The notes: generated by a model not told the origin, from the sequence alone. DNA of 64,000 nucleotides from Cloacimonetes bacterium UBA5835 (GCA_002432865.1 DJGX01000033.1:6054-70053); one strand, 5' to 3'; counted from the first letter of the stretch, positions 26,008 to 36,074 are shown. A program made the numbers and translations.

Positions 26008-29000
26008 TCACCGGGGATTTACAGTTCGTTGAGCTACTACTTTATAAAACTGTTTATTCTCACTTGCCAGTGTGATAAAAAAGGTCTCAGAAGTTGAACC
26101 AACAAGATTGTATGTCCCATCTGGAGTATCACAAGCATAAAATAGATAATTATTGGCATTATTAACAGCATTCCAATAAATTCTAATAGATGATCCTTGA
26201 ATCTGCATTTGCGCTTGAGGTGAATTTAAATGAGGAACATACATTCCCACTATCATAAATGGATCTTGAGCTCCACAAAGAGGAGCAGAAACATTGCGAT
26301 TACTGATATCCGTTGCTGAAATCCAGTAAAATAGTGTATCACCAATCAGCGGAGCATCAAGATTGCAAATCCAATTATCGTTATTCTGATATATCAGGTT
26401 GCTGCTACTCCAGGTTCCGTTTTGCCCTATTTTCCAGAAAACATAAGTTGCGTTTAGGTTTAGAGAGTAACTATGGTGGATCTTTATATTAACAGGAAGT
26501 TCTTGTAAAAGAGGAGATGGAATTGGAGGAGTTAATTTTACAGAGAGCATCTGTTTATCAAAAATAGTGTTAACTCGACAGTGTAAAGCATCTGTAGATT
26601 CAAAAGAACTATATGTATAACCTGTTATAGTGTATCCAGGCATAGCATATTGATAAGTTAATAATGCTGCTGAATCATTTGCTGTTCCCATTAAAGGCAC
26701 ATAGATTTGCTTATTTAAAATGTAAGAATTGATATATGGCTCATTATTGGGAGTATCAATTCTATATATTCTATAAGGAGTGCCATAACTGGATAGTGTA
26801 CTTTGCCATTGAGTTACAATTGTTTCGATAGCATTGTATTGAGGATGGTTTGTTGGAACCCTAATAATTAAAACCTTATCTACATCAAGGAGTTTTGCCC
26901 AACAATCAATATGATCTATATATGTATTAGTTGGATCTTCAAACAGCTGGTATTCTGTAATCCCAAGATAAGAATTCATCATCTGATTGATAGAGCTCTG
27001 AGATAATGAAGGATTTTCTGTTAGAACCAAATTCGTGCTCATCGCTTTACCTTGACCGTCAGTTATAATGTTTCCCCCAGTATGAGTTAGATTCATCTGA
27101 TATAAATTTACTCCTAAATAATTGGCTATCGCAGAAGGCACAATATCATCGTTGGGACATGGACGATTGTAGGTAAAATCTACCAGCTGTAAATTGTTAC
27201 TGGAATCCATAATTGTCCAGGGGCCATAATCCCTTATCCAGTATGAATCACTGCTGGTGTTTATATAACGCACATTAGCCATATTCACCCCATTGGAAGT
27301 GAGAACAGAATTACAGGATTGTTGTAATGAATTAGATACTATTATATACAACAAGCCATTATTAGATATATCTGCGATAAAAGAGTAAGGTAAACCAATA
27401 GGATAACGAATAATTGCTCCTTGTGCAGGTTCCCATTCAGCTACAAAACGAGGTTGTATAGGAATGGGATTATATATCTGCTGTAAGGAACCTATATATG
27501 TAACTCTATTGAAGGCTGTTACCGTTATTGTATATGTAAATTCTCCTACAGGAGAATTATCTAAATCAACCACTGCTATTCCATTGCTGTTAGTTGTAGC
27601 AATGCCATAGATTGTTTCAAAATTAGTTATTGATACAAGAGCGTTTGATACACCTGTTGAGACAGTAATACTATTAGTTCCAGAAGTTATAGACATAGGG
27701 TAGCTAACAAACATTGCTAAGGGAGTTTTGGATCTAACTTGTAGAGACGCATCGCCGAAAATATTCCAGGTTCTGAACATATTAACTCCATCGCTTCTAT
27801 AAGCATCCATCATTTTACAGGAACCGTTGTAGTATAAACCTCCTAAAGTTGTATGCGCTTCACTTGTTAAGAGGTCTGTAACTTCATCCTGGGCACACAT
27901 AGGAGAATTCCAAGATTGATTTATTGAGCTGGCATAAATTCCAACAGCTCCCCCATTTTCATTGCGCATCCAAGCCTCTGCAAAACAGGTGATAGAAACA
28001 AAATTTCCATTCACGCAAGCCACATCCATAATGAAGGGAGTTTTATTTCCGTTAGTTAATGCTAATACATTGGAATTATTAAAACCAGTAGTACTCCAGG
28101 AAGTATTTGAACCATGCCCTACATAGTTAATAAAACCACGCCCAGAATTTACACTTGAAGAAACAATAGAAGCAGGTGCTCCCGGATCATAAATCTGGTC
28201 AACACTACTATATCCATAATTTAACAGGTCTGTCCGAATTAGATTCATATGGGTTATATCACTTTCGCCATTATCACCTAAGGAACCTCCTCCTTCTGCT
28301 GAAGCGATTCCAATTGCTTCTGAAAGCCAGGTTGCCGTAGTGTTCAAATCTCTTTCATATTGAATAGATTTATTAACTTGCGCTGTTAATTCTGCTGCTG
28401 TTTCTGCAGAAAATCTTCCAATAAAGATATCAGGATAATTATCGCTACCAGCTACTAAAGAAAAACTGGGATCACTACCTCCTCCTGCATAAAATAATGT
28501 AGGTATATATGGTACATCGCCTACCAATTGTACATAAGTTATATCATTATCGATGTTATAGCGGCTCTGGATATATGTCTTTAGTTGATCGGCAGTTGTA
28601 CCTATAGAGCCGAACTCAATTAGTTCCGTATCTATCCCTTTTTGCCTTTTCCAAGCAACATAAGGAGCTATTTGATTTAGGTAGTTTGCATTACAAATAA
28701 CCAGGATCTTCCCGAAATTATCATCTACCGATATATAGCGTTCCCTGCTCCAATTCAAAAATTGATTTTCGTAAATATGGTAAAAACTGCGAGAAATAGA
28801 AGCTCTGGAACGACTGATAATATTAATACTATCAGTTCCCTGTACATATACCCGCACTTTAAACGAAGTGTAAACTCGTAAAATACCGCTAACCGAATTG
28901 TAAGCAAAGGGATTAGCTAAAATCGTAATCCCTCGGAAATCCCTTAAAATATAGGGTTCAGATAAAGTTGCTATATCCTTCGGATAAAAGCAATTATTTT

Positions 29001-29412
29001 TATATATATCGTTGAAAGGGTAAGGTACTTCGTCTGGATTTATATCCCGAGTAATCACTCCTTTCGAAGGCAATATTCTAAGCTGATAATCTGTGAATTC
29101 AACCTCAAATACCCTAATAGCCATCAATGCCTGATCAGGAATGATAATACTCCGATTTAGAACAGGGAGTTCCGGAAAACCTTTATCTTGAGTTATTCCT
29201 TCTTTGGGCAGCTTAATATGATACCAATCTTCTCCCTCAAGAGAAATCTTGGTCTTTTCAAATTCTGCAATTCTGTACTGAAGAATAGTTTCGGTTTCAT
29301 TATCCTCTAACAAGGTTACTTCGTTTTTCCCATTACCGGCGGTTACTAATTCCGCCTTCAGGTTTATCGATAGCAGAAGCAACACGGTTAATAAAACCGT
29401 TATTCTTTTCAA
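26008..29412 (-). CDS. secreted fusion: gingipain-type C25 cysteine protease + Porphyromonas-type peptidylarginine deiminase
   Basis: An 1134-residue secreted protein. A signal peptide (residues 1-20) and a gingipain-type propeptide region lead to a C25 protease domain at about 230-560. Its catalytic pair is H433 in YVGHGS and C466 in DVACVNG. An Ig-like domain (565-645) follows. Residues about 655-960 match peptidylarginine deiminase of Porphyromonas: D728 in WIRDYGPW, R750 in YNRP, H834 and D836 in HIDCWAK, N895, and C945 in DALHCR. Two Fn3-like regions end the protein, and no clear T9SS sorting tail is seen. The start is TTG with GGGAG ahead. It lies 49 bases after the S1 gene. The likely action is to cut proteins and citrullinate arginine ends; substrate specificity is inferred. 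Confidence 0.88.
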   Translation of the reverse strand: MKRITVLLTVLLLLSINLKAELVTAGNGKNEVTLLEDNETETILQYRIAEFEKTKISLEGEDWYHIKLPKEGITQDKGFPELPVLNRSIIIPDQALMAIRVFEVEFTDYQLRILPSKGVITRDINPDEVPYPFNDIYKNNCFYPKDIATLSEPYILRDFRGITILANPFAYNSVSGILRVYTSFKVRVYVQGTDSINIISRSRASISRSFYHIYENQFLNWSRERYISVDDNFGKILVICNANYLNQIAPYVAWKRQKGIDTELIEFGSIGTTADQLKTYIQSRYNIDNDITYVQLVGDVPYIPTLFYAGGGSDPSFSLVAGSDNYPDIFIGRFSAETAAELTAQVNKSIQYERDLNTTATWLSEAIGIASAEGGGSLGDNGESDITHMNLIRTDLLNYGYSSVDQIYDPGAPASIVSSSVNSGRGFINYVGHGSNTSWSTTGFNNSNVLALTNGNKTPFIMDVACVNGNFVSITCFAEAWMRNENGGAVGIYASSINQSWNSPMCAQDEVTDLLTSEAHTTLGGLYYNGSCKMMDAYRSDGVNMFRTWNIFGDASLQVRSKTPLAMFVSYPMSITSGTNSITVSTGVSNALVSITNFETIYGIATTNSNGIAVVDLDNSPVGEFTYTITVTAFNRVTYIGSLQQIYNPIPIQPRFVAEWEPAQGAIIRYPIGLPYSFIADISNNGLLYIIVSNSLQQSCNSVLTSNGVNMANVRYINTSSDSYWIRDYGPWTIMDSSNNLQLVDFTYNRPCPNDDIVPSAIANYLGVNLYQMNLTHTGGNIITDGQGKAMSTNLVLTENPSLSQSSINQMMNSYLGITEYQLFEDPTNTYIDHIDCWAKLLDVDKVLIIRVPTNHPQYNAIETIVTQWQSTLSSYGTPYRIYRIDTPNNEPYINSYILNKQIYVPLMGTANDSAALLTYQYAMPGYTITGYTYSSFESTDALHCRVNTIFDKQMLSVKLTPPIPSPLLQELPVNIKIHHSYSLNLNATYVFWKIGQNGTWSSSNLIYQNNDNWICNLDAPLIGDTLFYWISATDISNRNVSAPLCGAQDPFMIVGMYVPHLNSPQAQMQIQGSSIRIYWNAVNNANNYLFYACDTPDGTYNLVGSTSETFFITLASENKQFYKVVAQRTVNPR

Positions 29413-29461
29413 CTATTCTCCCTGTTCTAAACGGAGAAAAGGAGTTTTTTACCCGTTCAGT

Positions 29462-31885
29462 TTATTTTTCTTTATCTGATTCTTCTTCTGGTGCGGATGT
29501 TTCTTCCGGTTTTGAAGAAGCGTCATCTGCTTTTTCAGGTACCTTTTGTTCTTCAGATACAGATGAATCTATAGCGGTTTCTTCTGTAATAGTTTCTTCG
29601 TTGATCTGCTCTTCAGAAACATTTTTTTCTTCCGGTTCAAAGATAACTTCTTCTTTCTGTACCGCTTCTATTGCTTCTTCTGCTTTCTCTATTTCCACGG
29701 GAATTTCTTCAGCTTTTTCTGTTTCTATAGGAGCTTCTTCCGTTGTAGGCTCTTGCTGTATTTCAGCTTTTTCTGTTTCTATAGGAGCTTCTTCCGTTGT
29801 AGGCTCTTGCTGTATTTCTGTTTTTTCTGTTTCAGGTTCAATAGCTACTGAAACTTCTTCAGCTACAGGCTCTGGAGATTTCTCAACGGTTTCTTCAGCT
29901 TTTTCTGCCTCTTCTTGATCCTTTTTAGCAGCTAATTTTTTCTCGCGCATTTCTTTTTCTTGTTTCTTTTTCAATTGTCGGGCTACTTTATCCCGCATAT
30001 ACTGTTCGTGCAGAACAATGTATTCATCCTGCAATTTAGGATCGCGTGAGAAGAAAAATGCCTTAACAGAGAGAATTAAACGCCGGTTTTCCATATCCAG
30101 TTCGATAACTTTTAATGGTAATTCTTCTCCTACATAAAAAGCGTCTTCGCTATGTTCAAGCTTGGGAATTGCCAAATGTGAAATAGGAATAAACCCTTCC
30201 ACTACATCGTTGCCAATAGGAATATCAACTAAGAGACCTTTCGGAATTAGTTTACTTACTTTACCTTTAACCTCAGTATTAACAGGAAGAATTTGATCCA
30301 ATGTCTCCCAAGGATCAGGAACCATTTGTTTAACGCCTAAAGCAATTCTATGTTGGGCTCTATCTATTGAAAGAACAACTGCTTCAACTTCTTGATTTCT
30401 TTTATACACTTCCCGAGGATGGTAAATACGCTTTGTCCAGCTCATATCAGAAATATGAATCAAGCCATCTATACCTTCTTCTATTTCTACAAAAGCTCCA
30501 AAAGCAGTTAAACTTTTAATTTTGCGGTTGAGCACGGTTCCAATCGGATAGCGATCTTCAATTGTAAGCCAGGGATTGGGATCCATCTGTTTCATTCCTA
30601 AAGAAATCCGTTTATTTTCTTTATCGAGATCAAGCACTATGGCATTAATAGTATCCCCTACTTTCACAAACTTACGAGCATCGGTAATCTTTTTTGTCCA
30701 GCTCATTTCTGAGATATGAACCAAACCTTCCACTCCGGGTTCAAGCTCTACAAAAGCACCGAATGATTTTACATTCACAACTTTACCTGTAACTCTGCTT
30801 CCTTCAGGATATTTAATTTCAATATTTTCCCAAGGATGAGGTACTAATTGTTTCAAGCCAAGGGATATTCTATTGGTTTCAGCATCAAAATTGATCACTT
30901 TAACTTTAACTTTATCGCCAATCTGGAGCATTTCGGAAGGATGATTTATTTTCCCCCAGCTCATATCGGTAAGATGTAATAAACCATCTATACCACCCAA
31001 ATCTATAAAAGCTCCATATTGGGTAATATTCTTCACTTCTCCATCCAGTTCAGAATCAATCTCAATCTTCTTCAACAATTCTTGCCTTTTAATTTCTGCT
31101 TCTTCTTCTAAAACCTGTCTACGAGAAAGAATTATATTATGATGATCCTCATCAATATTAACTACTTTAAAAACAAGTTCTTTCCCAATAAATTGATCAA
31201 GATTGGGAATTGGTTTTAAAGACATCTGTGAACCGGGTAGAAAACCTTCAATACCATGAACATCTACAATCATTCCACCTTTAACACGACGACGGATTAT
31301 TCCGGTTAAAGAAGTTTTCTCGGTGAAAGCTCTTTTAATGCTTTCAATATTGATAAGGTAATCTGCTTTTTTCTTGGATAGCAAAACTTTCCCTTCGCCA
31401 TTTTCAATTTCACTGATATACACTTTAATTACTGAATTTGTATCTGGTATTCCACTGTAGGCAAATTCGGATATTGGAATCACACCCTCAGATTTAAATC
31501 CGATATCAACTCGCACTTCTTTATCGGAAATATCCACAACTGTGCCTTCAATAATCTCACCCTTTTTAAAGCTGGAAAATGATTCTTCATACATTGAAAG
31601 CATTTCCTGATGTTCTTTCTCCTCTTGCGTTAGCTCTTTCCGCTTTGTATCAAGTTTAAGAGTTTCAGCAATTTCTTCACTTTGAACCTGTTCCGAGGCA
31701 TCTGTCTCGGGTTCTTCACTTATAGTTTCTTCGGGTATTGCAATTGAGGGTTCTTCTTTTTCGTCCTCAACTGTTGGTATTGACATCTTGTCTTCACTTT
31801 CGTTCAAAACGGTTTCCAATATAGGGTTTTTTTCTTCCGTTTCTTTAACTTCAGTTTCGACTGTGTTATGATCATGTGTTAACAT
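29462..31885 (-). CDS. rpsA: 30S ribosomal protein S1 with long acidic N- and C-terminal extensions
   Basis: An 807-residue S1 protein, longer than the usual 400-560. Six S1 RNA-binding repeats occupy about residues 100-625, for example VDIGFKSEGVIPISEF, GAFIDLGGIDGLLHLTDMSW and GAFVELEPGVEGLVHISEMSW. The first 95 residues are Glu-rich. The last 170 are a Lys/Glu stretch followed by an acidic repeat, including a duplicated 18-residue unit (QQEPTTEEAPIETEKAEI). S1 brings mRNA to the 30S subunit. The start (AAGGAGG ahead) overlaps the cmk-ispH fusion gene by 7 bases, so translation is coupled. The acidic tail may be disordered. Confidence 0.93.
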   Translation of the reverse strand: MLTHDHNTVETEVKETEEKNPILETVLNESEDKMSIPTVEDEKEEPSIAIPEETISEEPETDASEQVQSEEIAETLKLDTKRKELTQEEKEHQEMLSMYEESFSSFKKGEIIEGTVVDISDKEVRVDIGFKSEGVIPISEFAYSGIPDTNSVIKVYISEIENGEGKVLLSKKKADYLINIESIKRAFTEKTSLTGIIRRRVKGGMIVDVHGIEGFLPGSQMSLKPIPNLDQFIGKELVFKVVNIDEDHHNIILSRRQVLEEEAEIKRQELLKKIEIDSELDGEVKNITQYGAFIDLGGIDGLLHLTDMSWGKINHPSEMLQIGDKVKVKVINFDAETNRISLGLKQLVPHPWENIEIKYPEGSRVTGKVVNVKSFGAFVELEPGVEGLVHISEMSWTKKITDARKFVKVGDTINAIVLDLDKENKRISLGMKQMDPNPWLTIEDRYPIGTVLNRKIKSLTAFGAFVEIEEGIDGLIHISDMSWTKRIYHPREVYKRNQEVEAVVLSIDRAQHRIALGVKQMVPDPWETLDQILPVNTEVKGKVSKLIPKGLLVDIPIGNDVVEGFIPISHLAIPKLEHSEDAFYVGEELPLKVIELDMENRRLILSVKAFFFSRDPKLQDEYIVLHEQYMRDKVARQLKKKQEKEMREKKLAAKKDQEEAEKAEETVEKSPEPVAEEVSVAIEPETEKTEIQQEPTTEEAPIETEKAEIQQEPTTEEAPIETEKAEEIPVEIEKAEEAIEAVQKEEVIFEPEEKNVSEEQINEETITEETAIDSSVSEEQKVPEKADDASSKPEETSAPEEESDKEK
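29709..29816. repeat. 54-bp tandem duplication in the S1 gene tail
   Basis: Two adjacent near-identical 54-base units (29709-29762 and 29763-29816) encode the same 18 residues of the acidic S1 tail. The unit keeps the reading frame. Confidence 0.85.
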
Positions 31886-33480
31886 GATTCCTCCTTAAAC
31901 AATGGGATTTCTTCAATACTCTTCACAGTACTGAAGTGCCCGCTTTTTTGTAATATTACATTATAAACTTTTATGATCATCTCTTCCGGAGTGGAAGCTC
32001 CGGCAGTTAATCCGATTCTTTTATACTTTGATAGATCTACTCCAGCTAACTGCATTTCATTCTCTATATGAAAAGTAGGACAGTATTGGGAACTCAACTT
32101 TGCCAAAGCAGAAGTATTTGAACTTTTATATCCTCCAATAACTATCACAACATCACTTTTCTTTGCCATTTCTATTGTCGCCTTTTGCCTTAGAGTAGTA
32201 GTTAAGCAAATAGTATTAAACACTCGCAATTCGAATACATTAGGGAGCAATTTACATACCAATTCATTAAGCTTTTCAATCTTTTGTGTGGTTTGGGCTA
32301 TTAATACTAAACTATTTTCGTTAATTTTAGGTGGCGGTTCATCTTCAGCTACCACAATTGTCTTGTCATTTCCAAAAGAACGCAACCCAATAACTTCCGG
32401 ATGATGTTTATCACCAAATATAACAACTGGATAACCCTCTGCGGTCATTTTTTGGAGTATTGTATGAGTCCGTTTTACATACGGGCAAGTGGCATCAATA
32501 ATCTCATTATTATTTTTCTGTAGTGTTTCATATTCTTCCCTCGTTATTCCATGCGAGCGTATAATTACTGTACTGTCTTTAAGATCGGAAACATTATTGG
32601 CAACATGAATTCCCTTTTCTTCCAGTTCCTGAACAATACCAGGATTGTGAATAATCTCACCTAAAGTATATACAGGTTTATCACAAACTTTGGCTTCTCT
32701 TGCCATCTGTATAGCCCGTTTCACACCAAAACAATATCCTGAGCTATGCGCCAAATAAACCTCAATTCCATCAGGAACACTATTATTTGGACTATTGCTT
32801 TCACCCAGTTCGGCTATTTTCCTTAATGTTATTTCATAGAGTTTATTAACCTGCTCTTCGATAGACAAATTACTTGTATCAACTAATATGGCATCCGAAG
32901 CTGGTTTTAACGGTGCAAGAGATCTACTTGCATCTGCTTCATCCCGAGCTTTTAGCTCTTGCAAAACATCCTCATATCTGCTTTCTATACCTTTTGCTTT
33001 CAACTCTTGATATCTACGCCTTGCACGCACTTCCAAATCTGCTACCATAAAAAACTTAGCTTCCGCCTCTGGAAATACAAAAGTGCCTATATCTCGACCC
33101 TCTAAAACTACGCCTCCATCTTTTCCAAGTTTACGCTGCAATTCCACCATTTTATAACGAACACTCGGTATTGCAGATATTTTAGAAGCTGCAGCAGAAA
33201 TCTCTGGAGTACGAATTTGCTGGCTTACATCTCTTCCATTAAGCCATATGATATTTCCACTTTCTGAATATGATATTTTTATATCTATCCGTTCCAACAT
33301 CGGAATAATTGAGGAAAGATCATCAATAGCAAATCCTTCAAGTTTTGCCTGTAAAGCACAAGCACGATACATAGCACCTGTGTCAATATATATGTATCCT
33401 AATTTTTCAGCAAGAAACTTGGCTGTTGTGCTTTTCCCAGAAGCAGCAGGACCGTCTATGGCAACAATAATTCTTCGCAT
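31879..33480 (-). CDS. cmk-ispH: fused cytidylate kinase and 4-hydroxy-3-methylbut-2-enyl diphosphate reductase
   Basis: A 533-residue two-enzyme fusion. Residues 1-225 are cytidylate kinase, with P-loop GPAASGKST at about 10-18, DTGAMYRA, and EGRDIGTFVFPEA. Residues 238-533 are IspH, the last enzyme of the MEP isoprenoid route. Its three iron-sulfur cysteines are C250 (SGYCFGVKRA), C332 (DATCPYV) and C425 (NTICLTT), with HNPGIVQ and SHG also present. The two activities are unrelated in pathway, but gene neighbourhoods joining cmk, ispH and rpsA are known in some bacteria. Here rpsA follows with a 7-base overlap. Confidence 0.95.
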   Translation of the reverse strand: MRRIIVAIDGPAASGKSTTAKFLAEKLGYIYIDTGAMYRACALQAKLEGFAIDDLSSIIPMLERIDIKISYSESGNIIWLNGRDVSQQIRTPEISAAASKISAIPSVRYKMVELQRKLGKDGGVVLEGRDIGTFVFPEAEAKFFMVADLEVRARRRYQELKAKGIESRYEDVLQELKARDEADASRSLAPLKPASDAILVDTSNLSIEEQVNKLYEITLRKIAELGESNSPNNSVPDGIEVYLAHSSGYCFGVKRAIQMAREAKVCDKPVYTLGEIIHNPGIVQELEEKGIHVANNVSDLKDSTVIIRSHGITREEYETLQKNNNEIIDATCPYVKRTHTILQKMTAEGYPVVIFGDKHHPEVIGLRSFGNDKTIVVAEDEPPPKINENSLVLIAQTTQKIEKLNELVCKLLPNVFELRVFNTICLTTTLRQKATIEMAKKSDVVIVIGGYKSSNTSALAKLSSQYCPTFHIENEMQLAGVDLSKYKRIGLTAGASTPEEMIIKVYNVILQKSGHFSTVKSIEEIPLFKEESC

Positions 33481-33710
33481 TTATCGCATAATACTCCATA
33501 TAATCCTTTTTTTTAAAAGTCCACAATATCGTCAATACTTTTTTTATTTTAGGCTATTAGTATTTTCGCAACAAAGATTTTTTACAAAGGATTAGTTTCA
33601 CTCAAATAAATATGATTGACGTTTATCGGTAGTTAAAAATTGTGATTCTTTATTCACCTTCAAAATATGATGTTATTATTTTAAATCTTTATTTTTAATG
33701 GGGTTATCTT

Positions 33711-35849
33711 ATGAAATACAGTGATTATGAAACAGCAAAAAGAACTAGGATTAAATGGTTGGTAGTTATGGCTATCTTTACCTTGGCTACAATTAACTTA
33801 TTTAGTTACAACAAAGGGGATTATCGCACAAAATGGGGTGGTAATTTTGAAGACCTTGGTTTATGGGAATATTATAATGGTTCAGGATGGGAAAATGCTA
33901 CTCAGTTGCCATCTTCTCCTTTTGCCAATACAATCTATATAAACACTCAGAACATAGCTATACATACTTCTATAATTATTGAGGGTGGTCTAGTTATAAC
34001 TGGAACTTTACAATTATATTCTGGAATTGCAGTGACAATCAATAAAGATGCTAATTGCGAGATTGGAACAATTCAAATATACAGTGCTTCAAAACTGATT
34101 AATAATGGTAAAATAAAAAACGGTAATACCAATTCATCAATCACTGTTATGGATGGCGGAACCCTTGAAAACAATGGTCTTATATCTAATTCTTATGAAA
34201 GCCAAAATTGCCAGGTTACAGCAAATTCCAATGGGATAATCATCTTCGGTAGCCAAGGTTCAATAACAGGGAATTGTTCTTTTACCGCTAATTACGGAAG
34301 CACTATAGCTACTTCTAATCCACAAGGTATGGATGGTTCCTTAACTTGTAGCGGAACAATCATCTATAATCGTCCTTACCTTATATTCAATGGTTCAGAA
34401 CCTCAAATTACCGGATCAAAAATACCGGAACAGGTTTTAGGTATAGATTTTAATAATCCTACCGGCATAAGCTTAAGTAAGAATATCAAACTTGTATATA
34501 CTTCTTTGGTTCATAGCGGAACCACTCTCTATTTTGGTATGTCTGTTATTGAAGAAGCATGGTGGGGTTCAGGAACTTTTTCTATGGAAGATAGTTCTTC
34601 AATAGCCACCGCTAACCCCGATGGCTTTTCTTCTACAGGAAAAACCGGAAGTTTGCAAGTAGGCACAAGAAATTATAACAGCAATGGCAATTATATTTTT
34701 AATGGCACTGTTCATCAACAAACCGGAGATTTTAATCCTGCACCAAATCCCTATACTGTAAACGATATTATATTTGATAATCTCGCAGGTGTTACTTTGA
34801 CCAACCCTATTACAGTAGTTTCTACTATGGAACTTCTTAACGGAGACCTTAGTTATAATATTCTGCCCCAAGGAGTAGATGGCTATTACAGTCCAGATGT
34901 ACAAAAGGTTTCCATCGACAAAAATGGCACTTTGATGTACAATTTTATGGCGGAATCGCTTCCCTTTCAAAATAATAACGCATTTGTTAACCGTAAATGG
35001 ATATTGAAAGGTAATTTCAACGGCACCAAAAAGATAACCTTCAATTGGAATGAGGATGAAGATAATCACTTTAATTGGAATGTGCATAACTTTCCAAAAG
35101 TGTATTCATCCAACAGTGATGAGCCATTAGTAACAATTTGGAATCCTGCTCACCCCAGGAAGATCTCTTTTATCGCTCTTAGCTTTCTCAATGCCAAAGA
35201 TGATGTATTTTACTATATCGGAAGAGGAATGGATGATACTCTCCCGGTAACTCTAAGTTCATTTATAGCTACGCAAACTAGTAGCTCTACTGTCAAATTG
35301 AGTTGGACAACCCAATCGGAAACAAATGTGATGGGCTTTAATATCTTAAGATCCAATCAGTCAAATCTGGATACTGCAACTAGCCTGGGCTATTTCACAC
35401 CAGCTACGAATACATCCCAAATTAGAACATACCAATGTACTGACCAGGTTTTTGCTACAGGCATATACTATTATTGGCTGGAGGTTGTGGATTTCAATGG
35501 TACAAATTCATTCTACGGTCCAGCTATCGCAGATATTCAAAATATAGGCAATCAAACTCCTTCCATTCCAGTAAAAGAAGGATTTCATTCCATAGCACCG
35601 AATCCTATTGATTACGAAGCAAGAATTTTCTATGGAATTCCCTCAAAATCTCCTACCTTGATTCAAGTTTACAACCTGAAAGGACAAAAAGTGAGAACAA
35701 TTTTAAACGAGACTAAAGATAGTGGAAATTTTCATCTACTTTGGGATGCCAAAGACGATCAAGGTAGCCAGTTAGCCAATGGAAATTATATCCTACGCAT
35801 GGATGCATCAGGGAAAGTTTGGACGAAGAAGATAACTATCCTGCATTAA
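33711..35849 (+). CDS. secreted protein with T9SS-type C-terminal sorting domain
   Basis: A 712-residue exported protein. It has an N-terminal membrane/signal segment (WLVVMAIFTLATINLF, about residues 19-34) after an unusually long polar n-region, which may mean the true start is later. A low-complexity beta-rich middle (residues 45-500) contains repeated GSLT/GTL strands. Next come an Fn3-like module (about 510-610: LPVTLSSFIATQTSS...) and a FlgD-Ig/sorting tail at about 625-712 with IAPNPIDYEA, QVYNLKGQKVRTIL and LANGNYILRMDASGK. The tail matches T9SS type A cargo. The specific function is not known. Confidence 0.8.
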   Translation: MKYSDYETAKRTRIKWLVVMAIFTLATINLFSYNKGDYRTKWGGNFEDLGLWEYYNGSGWENATQLPSSPFANTIYINTQNIAIHTSIIIEGGLVITGTLQLYSGIAVTINKDANCEIGTIQIYSASKLINNGKIKNGNTNSSITVMDGGTLENNGLISNSYESQNCQVTANSNGIIIFGSQGSITGNCSFTANYGSTIATSNPQGMDGSLTCSGTIIYNRPYLIFNGSEPQITGSKIPEQVLGIDFNNPTGISLSKNIKLVYTSLVHSGTTLYFGMSVIEEAWWGSGTFSMEDSSSIATANPDGFSSTGKTGSLQVGTRNYNSNGNYIFNGTVHQQTGDFNPAPNPYTVNDIIFDNLAGVTLTNPITVVSTMELLNGDLSYNILPQGVDGYYSPDVQKVSIDKNGTLMYNFMAESLPFQNNNAFVNRKWILKGNFNGTKKITFNWNEDEDNHFNWNVHNFPKVYSSNSDEPLVTIWNPAHPRKISFIALSFLNAKDDVFYYIGRGMDDTLPVTLSSFIATQTSSSTVKLSWTTQSETNVMGFNILRSNQSNLDTATSLGYFTPATNTSQIRTYQCTDQVFATGIYYYWLEVVDFNGTNSFYGPAIADIQNIGNQTPSIPVKEGFHSIAPNPIDYEARIFYGIPSKSPTLIQVYNLKGQKVRTILNETKDSGNFHLLWDAKDDQGSQLANGNYILRMDASGKVWTKKITILH

Positions 35850-36074
35850 ACAATTAGATCTATTGTCTTGTTTTTTCTCTCAATCGATTCTTTATTCTAT
35901 AGCAACGCGATAAAGAGAGCAATAGTATCTTTATACTTCCTGTCTGTTCTTTTCTAAGCGGAAGATCAGTTTAGATTTATAACTTTATATTTAGAGTAAT
36001 AGACGGTAATTACAATTGGTAATAAATTAATACTGTAGTTATAGTTTTATTGATTTTGCTCTAATCCGTGTTCC

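Noticed and set aside
29601..29918. A 105-codon Ser-rich frame on the plus strand
   Set aside because: It is the antisense of the Glu-rich S1 tail; the serine bias is a mirror of GAA/GAG repeats, and there is no ribosome site.
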